A stretch of 64,000 nt of DNA from the NCBI RefSeq assembly GCF_022539505.1, contig NC_061510.1:37845047-37909046 (forward strand), read 5' to 3'. Each line of letters opens with the position of its first letter. Positions within the stretch are counted from its first letter, which is position 1. The notes beneath the pieces are model-generated. The model was not told the DNA's origin, made no database searches, and saw only the letters and a program-made list of their open reading frames with translations. Positions 24,701-39,640 of this stretch are shown piece by piece. The position numbers and the translations under genes were made by a program. This DNA comes from Lolium rigidum (Eukaryota > Streptophyta > Magnoliopsida > Poales > Poaceae).

Positions 24701-25561
24701 GCGGTCACCAGAAGGAGGGGCGCGGGCGCTCCCATTGTTGGGCAGTACGCTCTGGCCCATGGCCCAGAGTGCGGTGGAGGCGGCGTTGCGTGCGTCGGTG
24801 CGGCGCTGAGTTTCTTCCAGGATGAGGGCGGAGCGCGTCTGAAGAAATGAGGGGAACGACACCTGAAAGGGGAGAAACGAGAGCAGATGGGCGTAAGTGT
24901 CATTAAGGCCTCGGAGGAGCGTCAGAACCAGCGTTTCGTCGCTGACGGGCTAGCCGATGTCAGTGAGGGAGTCGGCGAGGTTCTTGAGCTTGGCGCAGTA
25001 GTCGCTGATGAAGAGATCGCCCTGTGGCGTGTTGCGGAAGTCGGCCTCGAGCTGGATGGCGCGGTGCTTCTTGTTGTCGCGGAAGAGATTCTCGATGGCG
25101 TCCCAGATGGTGAGCGCGGTGGAGCCAGGACGCATGACGATGCTGAGGAGGTCGGTGTCGATGGAGCCGTAGATCCAGGAGAGCACGGTGTAGTCATCAC
25201 GGCCCCAAGCAGAGGTAGGAGACGTGTCGGAGGGAGTGGCTTCGCCGGTGACATGGGCGGTGAGACCGTAGCGGCCGAGAGCGACGAGGAAGAACTCCCT
25301 CCAACTTGTGTAGTTGCCGTCGGTGAGGCTGAGGGTGATCGGCACGTGGAGCTTGATGGAGGTGGCGTAGGTGGAGGGACTGGTGGTGGTGGGTTCGGTT
25401 GGGTTAGGGTTTGGGGAGGGTGTTTGGCCAGCCGGGAGGGAGGCGGCGGCTGCGTTGGTGGCGGCGATGATCTGCTGGTTGATGGAGGCTTCGCGGTCAT
25501 CTAGGGCTTTGGCACGAGCCTCGAGCTCGCGCTCCTTGGCTGCGAGTTCTTCGGGAGTCAT
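21755..25561 (-). pseudogene. Copia gag-pol polyprotein, truncated, two nonsense codons
   Basis: A single frame starts at ATG 25561. Gag (25561 to about 24400) has an N-terminal charged helix and a Gly/Arg-rich box; no CCHC knuckle is visible. Protease follows with DTGASSHMVS (about 24260), then the GAG-pre-integrase HRRLGHPGH region, integrase (DLWTSPVLS; IDDFSHYFW; QCDNGKEF; QQNGKAERA) and reverse transcriptase (KARWVVRGF; LDVKNAFLHG; YVDD near 22055). The order protease-integrase-RT is diagnostic of Ty1/Copia. TAG at 24950-24952 and TGA at 22160-22162 interrupt an otherwise continuous frame. RT ends at SLAGA, where the B2 LTR begins, so RNase H and the 3' LTR are missing. Confidence 0.92.
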
Positions 25562-25645
25562 GGTGGGAGAGGGGAGGGGGTTGGCGGCTAGGGTTAGGGT
25601 TTTTGGAGAGGGAGGGAGGGGTTTAGGCGGCGGGGAGGATGACCC

Positions 25646-25657
25646 GCTCTGATACCA
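25646..25657 (-). other. Copia primer-binding site (initiator tRNA-Met)
   Basis: On the minus strand TGGTATCAGAGC, complementary to the 3' end of initiator tRNA-Met, sits directly next to the LTR end at 25658. Confidence 0.92.
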
Positions 25658-25813
25658 TGAAACAATGGGCTGCTCGATGGCACGCCTCCTCTCCCTCTGT
25701 TTCTATTTATATGCACAAGGATTTGAGGTACAAGTCAAGATTACAAGGATTGTTACACAAGAAATATCCCTAACTAATCTTGGTTAGCCGCACGGGAGGA
25801 TGTCTCCCTAACA
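25658..25813 (-). mobile_element. Copia 5' LTR, 156 bp
   Basis: In minus orientation it runs from TGTTAGGGAGACATC to CCCATTGTTTCA, with TG...CA ends and a TATAAATAG box near its 3' half. It directly adjoins the PBS. It is unusually short for a plant LTR. Confidence 0.85.
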
Positions 25814-26978
25814 ACAGGGTTTTTCTTTCTTTATTTTCAAATTATACTGGGCGAATAAAGGAGCAAGTCAGATTAAAAACCGTCCTGTACTCTGAACTGA
25901 AGCTGCTGGCAAGATGATCCCCAAATCACTCAGCGTCTGCTCAAATGGACGACAAACATGGACAGTTGCAGACTTTCAGACAAGGAACTTATGCGGCGGA
26001 CATCAATGATATGGGGCTCTGTCTGAAGACGAACGTAGGTGCATCAACTCTACACTGATTATTATTAACCAGGACTTGGCTCCTTCACAATTAAAATGAG
26101 GACCTCGTACCGAGCTATGATTTTTTTTTTTTTGAGAGATCCGAGCTATGATTTCTTTGTCATTATATTGAGCTCCTAACGCTATTTCTTCCCCCTATCT
26201 TGAGGCGTTGGTTCGAACGGATACATAAACAATAGCGGATACAGACAAGAGCAGTTTCAAACTAACGTTTTGCAGCATCTCCACATAAACTATGCTGATT
26301 AGGCCATGCATAAAATTTGCGCGGCCACTAGCTGCCTAAAGCACCGGTACAATAGTATGATCACTATCCAGCTCATCTATCTGTCTGCCTTGACGACACG
26401 GTACGAACGCCTTAATTGACTGGTTTGTTTATTAATTACAATGTGATCTGTGTGTCGAGTTGTGATCAGACAAACCGACTTCCAAATGCATGTTTTGATA
26501 TTTTCTATGTAGAGGGTTTGGCAAATCGTCTTTGAATTAACAAATCTAAAGAGAGATATGCATGGTACCGAAGTTATCTTACAAAAAGGGGTCAAAATTT
26601 ACTCTAAGCACAGGAGGAAGGCAGGGCAAATCTGCACTGAACGACCACCTTCCCTGCAACCCATCATTCTCACTAGTGATGACTCGACGGTCGTCCCTAC
26701 ACACAAAATGTGCAGACCAGAGGCAGTCCACCCCCAGAGGAAACCCGAATTCTAATTATTGCCAGGGCACTACGTTGTCTTACACAGTGCTCCCTGCTGG
26801 CACCCGTCTGATCTCCATCAAACGGTTCATCTGAATCGGTTCACATTGCTCCCTGCTGCGCGCTGCACGTGGCCAGGGTGTAACGTAATAAATTCACCTC
26901 TGGTCATTTGTCTCACGTGGCCTTAGTTCGCAATTTCCGTCGATCCCCAACGCCAGGAACCGGAAGCGGTGGTGGTGC
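25814..26978. other. Intergenic DNA, nothing recognised
   Basis: Mixed composition with a 12-T run near 26128. No coherent coding similarity, terminal repeats or RNA gene are seen. Confidence 0.35.
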
Positions 26979-27130
26979 GCATCCGCCGGCGACCCAGCCG
27001 CCCGTCGCCAGCGCGCTCGACCTCCTTCGGCGACTCAGCTGTCTAGCCCCGGCACGCATCCGCCTGCGACCCAGCCGCCCGTCCCCAGCGCGCTCGACAT
27101 CCGCCTACGACTCAGCTGCGCGGCCGGATG
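26979..27130. repeat. Two GC-rich 77-bp tandem repeats
   Basis: Units start at 26979 and 27056, each beginning GCATCCGCC and sharing GCGACCCAGCCGCCCGTC and CAGCGCGCTCGAC. A weaker third unit may continue to about 27180. The apparent coding frame across it is low complexity and not credible. Confidence 0.8.
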
Positions 27131-27456
27131 CGGCGGACCTCCCCCGGCGACTCACCGGCCCGGCCTCGGCACGCACGATCTCCGACGGGCGCGTGCGCAA
27201 TGGAGGCGGCGTTCGACCTTGCGGCTGATCTGTACCGCGATGGCCGTATCAGAGGCTAGGAGGCCTCGCCTTCTTCAAGGCCTCTGATCTCGTGCAACTT
27301 ATCCAGCCCAGGTACCTCCAGATCCGCTCGATTTGGGTAGAGCAAATAATTTGGGGTGCAGATTTTCGAGCTAGAATGGGAGGAGATGTCATCCTAGATG
27401 TACTTATTATCGGGTTGTAATTTTTTTCTCAATTTTGTAAGTAATTTTTTGTAATT

Positions 27457-27570
27457 GGATGTATAAATTGTAATTTTTCTCTTAATTCTGAGTCTTGTTT
27501 TTGTAACTGGATGTATAAATTGTAATTTTTCTCTTAATTCCGAGTCTTGTTTTTGTAACTGGATGTATTT
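27457..27570. repeat. 52-bp tandem repeat
   Basis: Two full units (27457-27508, 27509-27560) differ at one position, and a third begins GGATGTAT at 27561. The units are T-rich and include the word tctcttaattc. Confidence 0.9.
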
Positions 27571-28250
27571 CCTACCTTTTTCTACATCTAGATTGATGAA
27601 AGTCTCTAGGTATTTTTTTCCAATTTTAGATGAAACTTTAAGCATCAGGATGTATTTTTTTATTATTTTTCTACATCTAGAATATTTGAATGGATTTAAG
27701 ATTAACACACTACCATGCTTTTGTGATCCCAGGTTTGGTTCACCTGGATGTAACTTCATCCTTTTTTTACATCCATTGCTGCAATTTTTTACATCTACAA
27801 ATAAGATCACAAAACTAGTTGGGCGTGTGGTGTGTGTTGTTTTACAGGCCAGCTCCCTCTCTTCTTTTTTCTCGTCAAGAAGTTGCGACAGCGCCGAAGA
27901 AGAGAATGGCGTTCTCTGCAGTTTGTGTGCAGACCCGGGCGGCGGGGGGAGACGTATAGAATTGGGATTTCTATTTTTAGAATGAGCGCATGTCGGAGTA
28001 GTGTTTTTCCTAATTTGGGTGGGGCACTCCGGTAGACTAACCGGTGCTATAGCACCACGTAGCAGGGTCCGGAAAGGAAAACCTCGGGCCACGGTGCATG
28101 AAGACCAACAAAGGGTCAGCGGCTCGAAGCAGTAAAAGAGCACAGACAAGAAAGACTCGAGGTTGGAGCGGTCGAGGAAAACATAGAGAAGCATTACCGA
28201 TCCAAGACATGCTATGTCATGCCCAGCAAGGCTGCCCGCTAGAGAAGTGT
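27571..28250. other. T-rich intergenic DNA
   Basis: The word ctacatct recurs (27590, 27670, 27770 areas). A 14-bp palindrome, ggtgctatagcacc, lies near 28043-28056 and could be the end of an unrecognised DNA element. No gene is supported. Confidence 0.35.
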
Positions 28251-28251
28251 C

Positions 28252-28560
28252 GCGACCTGAGATTCAGTGCCTAATCTGCATCTATCGTAGTACTATTTTT
28301 ATGGATTTGTTAGTATGAACATTCACAAGATAAATAGCAGTCGAAGTTGTTATTGTATCGTCTAAACGTCCAATAGAAGAATTTCTTACATCAGCGCACG
28401 TGGTCCAAAAAAAATAGTGGAAACCAACTTATCGTAGGCGCTAGAGCGGCGACCTGAGTTCTGGTACCTGAAGTACCAGCTAGTCTCAAGGATTTGTTAG
28501 TACACACATTCACATGATAAATATCACCGTAATATCATCGTTGCATTGTCTAAACATCTA
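28252..28560. repeat. Diverged tandem duplication
   Basis: Two copies (about 28252-28372 and 28449-28560) share cgacctgag, ggatttgttagta, acattcaca-gataaata and gtctaaac with substitutions between. Origin unknown. Confidence 0.6.
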
Positions 28561-28945
28561 CACTCCATTGAGCACAGGGCCCCTCTCCGCATGACTATAC
28601 CAAAGTAAGTTTGTTAACCAATTACTTGTGGCTATATGGATAACATGACAAGTTGAGAGTTAAATCTGAGCATTTGGGGTTCCTTAGGCGGTGGCCCCCT
28701 CCATTTGAGCACTTTTTCTCTTGTACTCGATGATCCAACACACACCCTCCCAAGATAAAAATTATTTTATTTCAAATACAATTTTGTTTTTAACAATTGT
28801 TTGCTCATCAATCCAACACTAATGTTTAATAACCATTTTCATTTTGAGCCCCACAAGCATTACATATAGCATGGTTGGGCATTTTGCAAATATAGAAGGG
28901 TTGGCTAGTTTATACCAGCACATTTGACCTAGGACGACTAGGTGA

Positions 28946-30960
<2,015 letters not shown>

Positions 30961-32520
30961 TTGATGTATTGCATCTTGGTGTCTATTTTTGAGTAGTAAC
31001 TTGTTCATGCAATGGAAATAGTTCGTCTCTTGTTGGTTGCATACATGCTTGTTATTTTCTATGGTGGTCTTCTGTACTGATGTATGAATTCACACATATG
31101 TTGGAGAATGCATAGTATCATCGCTATTACACGTGACTTAGATGATGACAGTGTGAGTGAAAATACATGTTCCTGAATTTTTAGCTTGCATGTTCAATAA
31201 AACGATAAACTAATGGGTACCTTTAAACTTATAGCGGTGGTTGGACTTTATGTCTTAATAATTCTCTTGTTCATGAAAGTGGCCTTGCGATCAATCAGTA
31301 GTGTAACTATGTATTTACACGGTTGCACCTATTTATAGCTCCTCTTTAAAATAAACATAAACCTTATGTATATCAAAAGCTAATACGATTGTTAGGTATA
31401 GCCTTAACTAATTCCTTACTATCACATTTAATTGACATGGGTGTTTTAAATATGAAGTTACTTATTCTTAATGCCTTGTTAGCATGTGATATGAGTGCAC
31501 ATAAATAAGAGGGATGCAGATGCGCACAGTATCTAGAATTCACGCATCAAGCTGGTATACAATATTATGCGTTTCACATAAAGATAACTAAAATGAATGA
31601 AAAAACTATCCGCCTAGAACATTTACTTACTAGGGTTACCACTTGCTCACAACTTTCCACTGCATATTTACATACAAACTTTCTAGTTGTTTTAGTCTGC
31701 AGATTTCCGTTTATTAGTGTTAAGTAAAATACCCTTGCATCTTCTACTTTATTGCATTTCATGAACATTCCATATAAAAAAGATATAGGCCTTAGAGAAT
31801 AGATAGTTTACCTTCAACTTCTCGTGGCTTCGACACTCAATACTTATCTAATTGTGCTACAACTACTCCAAGCACTTGGGGATTATGAGAACGCAAGCAA
31901 AAACCCTAATACCCACAACAAGTACAAACATTGTCTGGGAGTGAAGAATATGTCACTCCATCTCCTTGTCACGGGGAAGATATGAGTAACCATGTCACAT
32001 AGGCCGCGTGACGCATCAATTACCCATCAGCAAACTAGATCAGGGTTTTCATCTTAAGCTGCTAGCTTGAAGGTGTTGGACCAACATATGACAAAAGTAT
32101 ATTCATTAAATATTTCTGTTTTTGGGTCTTGGACGCATGACCTTCTGATACCGTATTAAACTGCATGCACCAAAAAAATTCCCCAAAAGTTTGGACTGCT
32201 AAATATGAGCAAACAATATATTTCAATGCTACTTGGGGTAGATGAAGCCATGGCGGTGCACCAAAGTGAGATATGTGTCGTGACTCAGCGCACTACTGCA
32301 TATTGTAATGAGCAAGTCATTAAACTCATGAAATATTGTTTTATAAATATTTCATTCCTCAGAGTGGTACAACAGAAATATTACGGGTTCAACAATCTTT
32401 TATTTCTTATCACCTTACAAAACAGTATAAAAGATCCAAGATCCTTTTTGGTCTAAAAGAATTTGCAAATAAATCCAAATTGAAATGTCCTACCTCTAAG
32501 AGAGATGGTACTTGGAGAAA
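30961..32520. other. AT-rich intergenic DNA
   Basis: No coherent reading frame, repeat boundary or RNA gene was recognised. It is likely decayed retroelement sequence. Confidence 0.35.
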
Positions 32521-32527
32521 TGTAGTA

Positions 32528-32631
32528 CTCTCTCTCTGATTCATATTACCTGGCACTAATATAGATGTATCTAGACACATTTTAGTTGTAGATATATCCA
32601 TTTTAGCATCAAGTAATATGGATCGGGAGAG
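32528..32631. mobile_element. Stowaway MITE
   Basis: A 104-bp element starts CTCTCTCTCTGATTCATATTA and ends with the near inverse (taatatggatcgggagag). It is flanked by TA at 32526-32527 and 32632-32633, the target duplication of Tc1/Mariner-type elements. The interior carries the usual gatgtatctagacacatt-type stem. Confidence 0.88.
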
Positions 32632-33061
32632 TACCATATAGGTTCCTTGGTTAATCTAGCTTATCTAAATCTGATTTCTAATAACTAGTCTTCCACGCCA
32701 TCGATCATATACTAGTACAATCCTCCTATGTCATTGTTTCCTTTGCCTTCAAGTCCTCGGCTCCACGATGTGTTCTTATAATCTAAGTAGGGGTTTAAGA
32801 AGTTATAGGTTGAGTACGAGCATACTCAACAAGTTTTTATAGGTGGTGTTTGATGCACTATATACAGTTGTGGATTGGAAATCTTTGGCTATTCCAAGTT
32901 TTTGAAAATGGTATTCCAGAAAGACCATTGGACTTTATCTTATACTTTCTCAAAATCAATCTTAAGTAAGACATCATCCATCCTGTTCCTATGAAGCTCA
33001 TGAATATAATCTCTTCTAAAATCAACACTCCCTTTAAAATATGTATCCTTGGCATAGATGT

Positions 33062-33361
33062 TGTTTAGGTTGGTCTAAGGGCATCTCCGGAGGCTCAACG
33101 CATATGGAGCGAGGCGGCCTGAAAGGGTACATTGCCCCTATGTGTGGTTTTGGTAATTAATGACAACCCCTATGGACTAATGTTTTCATTGAGTTTATAT
33201 GAAGGAATATTCCATAGGTACTACTTGCTCTCCATGTGTTGGATTCAAGTATGGATGCCATGAAGATAAAGGTATACCTTGTGTATTGGCATCAAGATCA
33301 TCGGTATGAAGATATATATGTGATATGATCAAGAAGAAGAAATGAAGATGGAGTTCTTATG
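33062..33361 (+). mobile_element. Partial LTR related to the 28950-30960 relic
   Basis: The stretch from about 33134 (tgtgtggttttggtaatt... through ccatgtgttggattcaag) resembles the left part of the relic at 29060-29300. It runs into the N gap. Confidence 0.4.
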
Positions 33362-33461
33362 NNNNNNNNNNNNNNNNNNNNNNNNNNNNNNNNNNNNNNN
33401 NNNNNNNNNNNNNNNNNNNNNNNNNNNNNNNNNNNNNNNNNNNNNNNNNNNNNNNNNNNNN
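33362..33461. other. Assembly gap (100 N)
   Basis: Exactly 100 N. Sequence resumes just after the position equivalent to the second PPT repeat and hairpin of B2 (16550-16577). Confidence 0.99.
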
Positions 33462-35322
33462 GACAACATTATCAGGTTCCTCCACTGAAACTATATTTTT
33501 ATTCGGCCACATCTTATGCACTTTGCTTGGAGCGTCGGTTTGTTTTTGTTTTTTGTTTTGTTTGAATAAAATGGATCCTAGCATTCACTTTATGGGAGAG
33601 AGACACGCTCCATCTGTTGCATATGGACAAATATGTCCTTAGGTTCTACTCATAGTATTCATGGCGAAGTTTCTCCTTCGTTAAATTGTTATATGGTTGG
33701 AATTGGAAAATGCTACATGTAGTAACTCTAAAATGTCTTGGATAATTTGATACTTGGCAATTGTTGTGCTCATGTTTAAGCTCTTGCATCATATACTTTG
33801 CACCCATTAATGAAGAAATACTTAGAGCTCGTTAATTTGGTTTGCATATTTGGTTTCTCTAGAGTCTAGATAACATCTAGTATTGAGTTTTGAACAACAA
33901 GGAAGACGGTATGGAGTCTTATAATGTTTACCATATGTCTTTTATGTGAGTTTTGCTGAACCATTCATCCTTGTGTTTGTTTCAAATAGCCTTGCTAGCC
34001 TAAACCTTGTATCGAGAGGGAATACTTCTCATGCATCCAAAATACTTGAGCCAACCACTATGCCATTTGTGTCCACCATACCTACCTACTACATGGTATT
34101 TATCAGCCATTCCAAAGTAAATTGCTTGAGTGCTACCTTTAAAATTCCATCATTCACCTTTGCAATATATAGCTCATGGGACAAATAGCTTAAAAACTAT
34201 TGTAGTATTGAATATGTACTTATGCACTTTATCTCTTATTAAGTTGCTTGTTGAGCGGTAACCATGTTTACAGGGACGCCATCAACTATTCCTTGTTGGA
34301 TATCATGTGAGTTGCTATGCATGTCCGTCTTGTGCGAAGCAAGAGAGATCTACCACCTTCATGGTTGGAGCATGCATATTGTTAGAGAAGAACTTTGGGC
34401 CGCTAACTAAAGCCATGATTCATGGTGGAGGTTTCGAGTCTTGGACACATATCCTCAATCTCATATGAGAATAATAATTGTTGCCACATGCTTATGCATA
34501 AAAGAGGAGTCCATTATCTGTTGTCCATGTTGTCCCGGTATGGATGTCTAAGTTGAGAATAATCAAAAGCGAGAAATCCAAAATGCGAGCTTTCTCCTTA
34601 GACCTTTGTACGAGCGGCATGGAGGTACCCCATTGTGACACTTGGTCAAAACATGTGCATTGCAAAGATCCGGTAGTCCAAGTTAATTAGGACAAGGTGC
34701 GGGCACTATTAGTATACTATGCATGAGACTTGCAACTTGTAAGATATAATGTACATAACTCATATGCTTTATTACTACCGTTGACAAAATTGTTTCATGT
34801 TTTCAAAATAAAATCTCTAGCACAAATATAGCAATCGATGCTTTCCTCTTTGAAGGACCATTCTCTTTACTTTTATGTTGAGTCAGTTCACCTATTTCTC
34901 TCCACCTCAAGAAGCAAACACTTGTGTGAACCGTGCATTGATTCCTACATACTTGCATATTGTACTTGTTATATTACTCTATGTTGACTATTATCCATGA
35001 GATATACATGTTACAAGTTGAAAGCAACCGCTGAAACTTAATCTTCCTTTGTGTTGCTTCAATACCTTTACTTTGATTTATTGCTTTATGAGTTAACTCT
35101 TATGCAAGACTTATTAATACTTGTCTTGAAGTACTATTCATGAAAAGTCTTTGCTATATGATTCACTTGTTTACTCATGTCATCACCATTGTTATGATCG
35201 CTGCATCCACTACATATGTTTACAAATAGTATGATCAAGGTTATGATGGCATATCACTTCAGAAATTATCTTTGTTATCGTTTTACCCGCTCGGGACGAG
35301 CAGAACTAAGCTTGGGGATGCT
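33462..35322 (+). mobile_element. B3 internal 3' untranslated region
   Basis: Collinear and highly similar to 16590-18444. The terminal PPT TAAGCTTGGGGATGCT lies at 35307-35322. No coding sequence is retained on this side of the gap. Confidence 0.85.
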
Positions 35323-36923
35323 TGATACGTCTCCGACGTATCGATAATTTCTTATGTTCTATGCCATATTATTGATGATACCTACATGTTTTATGCACAC
35401 TTTATGTCATATTCGTGCATTTTACTGGAACTAACCTATTAACAAGATGCCGAAGTGCCGGTTCTTTGTTTTCTCGCTGTTTTTGGTTTCAGAAATCCTA
35501 GTAACGAAATATTCTCGGAATTGGACGAAATCAAAGCCCAGGGGCCTATTTTCTCACGAAGCTTCCAGAAGTCCGAAGGAGAGACGAAGAGGGGCCACGG
35601 AGGGGCCACACCATAGGGCGGCGCGGCCCCCTTGGCCGCGCGGCCCTGTGGTGTGGGGCCCCGTGCCGCCTCTTGACCTACCCTTCCGCCTACAAATAGC
35701 CTCCGTGACGAAACCCCCAGCACCGAGAGCCACGATACGGAAAACCTTCCCGAGACGCCGTCGCCGCCGATCCCATCTCGGGGGATCCAGGAGATCGCCT
35801 CCAGCACCCTGCCGGAGAGGGGATTCATCTCCCTGAGGACTCTACACCGCCATGGTCGCCTCCGGAGTGATGAGTGAGTAGTCTACCCCTGGACTATGGG
35901 TCCATAGCAGTAGCTAGATGGTTGTCTTCTCCCCATTGTGCTTCATTGTTGGATCTTGTGAGCTGCCTAACATGATCAAGATCATCTATCTCGTAATTCT
36001 ATATGTTGTGTTTGTCGGGATCCGATGGATAGAGAATACTATGTCATGTTAATTATCAAGTTATTATACATGTGTTGTTTATGATCTTGCATGCTCTCCG
36101 TTTCTAGTAGAGGCTCTGGCCAAGTTTTTACTTTTAACTCCAAGAGGGAGTACTTATGCTCGATAGTGGGTTCATGCACGCATTGACACCGGGACAGATG
36201 ACGAGAAAGTTCTAAGGTTGTGTTGTGCTTGTTGCCACTAGGGATAAAACATTGATGCTATGTTCGAGGATGTAGTTATTGATTACATTACGCACCATAC
36301 TTAATGCAATTGTCCGTTGCTTTGCAACTTAATACTGGAGGGGTTCGGATGATAACTCTGAAGGTGGACTTTTTAGGCATAGATGCAGGTTGGATGGCGG
36401 TCTATGTACTTTGTCGTAATGCCCAATTAAATCTCACTATACTTATCATGTCATGTATGTGCATTGTTATGCCCTCTCTATTTGTCAATTGCCCGACTGT
36501 AATTTGTTCACCCAACATGCTTTTATCTTATGGGAGAGACACCTCTAGTGAACTGTGGACCCCGGTCCAATTCTCTTTACTGAAATACAAATCTGCTGCA
36601 ATACTTGTTTTTACTATTTTCTCTGCAAACAATCATCTTCCACACAATACGGTTAATCCTTTGTTACAGCAAGCCGGTGAGATTGACAACCTCACTGTTT
36701 CGTTGGGGCAAAGTACTTTGGTTGTGTTGTGCGGGTTCCACGTTGGCGCCGGAATCTCCGGTGTTGCGCCGCACTACATCCCGCCGCCATCAACCTTCAA
36801 CGTGCTTCTTGGCTCCTCCTGGTTCGATAAACCTTGGTTTCTTTCTGAGGGAAAACTTGCTGCTGTGCGCATCATACCTTCCTCTTGGGGTTGCCCAACG
36901 AACGTGTGAAATACACGCCATCA
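35323..36923 (+). mobile_element. B-family 3' LTR, copy B3
   Basis: An intact 1601-bp LTR from TGATACGTCTCCGACG to ACACGCCATCA. It gives the uninterrupted reference for the split B2 LTR, including the empty CCCGC site. Its right flank (aggctcgggg) is mid-LTR sequence of family C, so B3 inserted into a C LTR. Confidence 0.9.
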
Positions 36924-38047
36924 AGGCTCGGGGCTGTACCGGTAGCTATGTGGTTAATCTCTCTCCTATGTACTTCAATACAATAATCTCATGAGCTGCC
37001 TTACATGATTGAGATTCATATGATGATGCTTATAATCTAGATGTCATTATGCTAGTCAAGTGGATTTTACTTATGTGATCTCCGGAGACTCCTTGTCCCA
37101 CGTGTGTAAAGGTGACAGTGTGTGCACCGTGTGGGTCTCTTAGGCTATATTTCACGGAATACTTATTCACTGTTATGAATGGCGTAGTGAAGTGCTTATT
37201 TATATCTCTTTATGATTGCAATGTGTTTTGTATCACAATTTATCTATGTGCTACTCTAGTGATGTTATTAAAGTAGTTTATTCCTCCTGCACGGTGTAAT
37301 GGTGACAGTGTGTGCATCGTGTTAGTACTTGGCGTAGGCTATGATTGTGATTTCTTGTAGATTATGAAGTTAACTATTGCTATGATGGTATTGATGTGAT
37401 TTATTCCTCCTTTCGTAGTGTGAAGGTGACAGTGTGCATGCTATGTTAGTACTTGGTTTGGTTATGTTGATCTGTCATGCACTCTAAGGTTATTTAAACA
37501 TGAACATTGAATATTGTGGAGCTTGTTAACTCCGGCATTGAGGGTTCGTGTAATCCTACACGGTTAGTGGTGTTCATCATCCAACAAGAGGGTGTAGAGT
37601 CTAGCATCTATCTATTTATTTTGTTATGTGATCAATGTTGAGAGTGTCCACTAGTGAAAGTATGATCCCTAGGCCTTGTTCCTAAATATCTGCTATCGCT
37701 GCTTGTTTCTTGTTTTACTGCATCTTTACTTCCTGCAATATTACTACCATCAACTGCACGCCAGCAAACACTTTTGTGGCGCCGTTACTACTGCTCATAT
37801 TCATTCATACCACCTGTATTTCACTATCTCTTCGCCGAACTAGTGCACCTATTAGGTGTGTTGGGGACACAAGAGACTTCTTGCTTTGTGGTTGCAGGGT
37901 TGCATGCGAGGGTATCTTTGACCTCTTCCTCCCTGAGTTCGATAAACCTTGGGTGATCCATTTAAGGGAAACTTGCTGCTGTTCTACAAACCTCTGCTCT
38001 TGGAGGCCCAACACTGTCTACAAGAATAGAAGCACCCGTAGACATCA
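36924..38047 (+). mobile_element. C-family LTR, right part (copy C3)
   Basis: Aligns with about 20500-21611 of the solo LTR C2 and ends GTAGACATCA. Its left part would lie on the other side of the B3 insertion, beyond the gap at 33362. Confidence 0.8.
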
Positions 38048-39640
38048 CCAAGCAACCGCGTCCCCATCAGCGTTGATGTGGCGTGGGCATTCTAGAACAA
38101 CAGGACCAGCTACGAGGGGTGGGGCGACATCTACCTTCCCAGCGACTTGCTCCTCAACTTTTGAAGGGTGCTAATAATCCCCAAGGGCAGGGAATCACTA
38201 TAGCGTCGTTCGATATGTATTATAGTGTCTAACCGGCGAGTAGCTGATGGTAAACTATCTATTCTCTAAAGTCCTAACCCACTTACATGGCCCTTCATGC
38301 AATGCAGTAAAGTAAAATATGCAAAGTTTTAATTTGTTGATGTTACTAACTAGAAAGCGGTAAACTAAAATAACTAAGTGCTAAAAGTAAAGATGCAAAG
38401 GATGGATAAAGGTAACTCGAGGGAAAGACCATTCTAGGCATATGGTTATTTGATTTGTTTTGGTTGTCACAATTAGTAAAGCACATATTTCTATACCAGC
38501 TAGATGCATAAGTTCTAACGAACTCGATGATTAAAACCCCAGGCCTAGAAACTAGGGCGCAATGGATCAATTAAGGAAACATGTCTAGCTTCAATACACC
38601 TAACCATTGTATCTAACTTTTATAGAGATCGTCTACTGTATCTTTCCAGGGAGGAGCTATAAATTGGTGATGTCGTTCGCACCAGCAAGTACACCCCTAC
38701 TGGTTGACCCCAAGGACACTTACATGAACATGCAAAGGAGTTATTAAGACATAAAGTCCAACCATCAATGTAAGTTTCAAGATCCCCTAAGTTTATCCTC
38801 TCGGTAATTAACGCGTTATTAATGGTCATGCATTTAAGAAATGGAACATTGTTTCTATCATCTCCTGCCATCCCAAACCTCTAAACACACACAAAGGTGA
38901 CAACATTATGCATTCCCTTAACATATGTATACACTTATACATCAGTACATGAAGATAACAAACTTGTATTTAACCATAAACAAGCTATTTCACTGTAGCC
39001 ATGAATAAGTCACTACTCAAATCTAGAATATAGTTAAACAGAATAAATGGACAAGCATGAGAAAACGATTGCCTTTACATCATGTTTTCCAAGAGATTAC
39101 AGCTGGGGGTATAGAGAGGATATAGGCAGTGTTGATGTAAATGTTAATGATGACCACGCTGGAGGGGTGTGGAGCCACCCAGAGGCGATTCGAGTAGCGG
39201 TTCTCCCCTCCGATCTCTACTGGTGGTGTACTGAAGACTCTCTGTTTATGTTTTTTTCGATCTCCACCTCCGTGCATCGTGGGATCGCGATTGTAGCTCC
39301 ATTTATAGATGATTTTAGGTCAAGACGAAAAGATCGTCATGAAGATGGACAACAACGGAGCCACGAGGATGAGATGGGCCCCAGTTGCGCCATTGGGCCT
39401 ATCTCGGCCCTCTCGCTGGCCCAGGTGAGATCCAAGTTCTCCGTGACTTCAGTCTTGATAAAATAATTGTGTACAAAAAAATCATAGGTCCTTTTGACTT
39501 TGTGAAGGTCCTTGAAAGTCAAAATTACGAAAAAAGTTTTTCTGCCCTACGAGGTCATCATGATACAAATAAAATAGATCTTGTAGGAAAATTTCCCAAA
39601 ATCATTGTAAATCATAATTATAACACCTTATATTAATTAA
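38048..39640. mobile_element. Decayed retroelement interior, unclassified
   Basis: The stretch around 38165-38280 (gtgctaataatccccaaggg, tctaaccggcgag, aactatctattctc) resembles noncoding interior sequence common in pooid retrotransposons. The remainder to 39640 has no credible protein. Family and ends are uncertain. Confidence 0.35.

Noticed and set aside
26908..27228. GC-rich plus-strand frame
   Set aside because: It is the translation of a 77-bp tandem repeat, with Pro/Arg/Ser-rich low complexity.
27394..28194. 266-codon minus-strand frame
   Set aside because: It covers the T-rich tandem repeats and has low-complexity Lys/Ile-rich content without domains.
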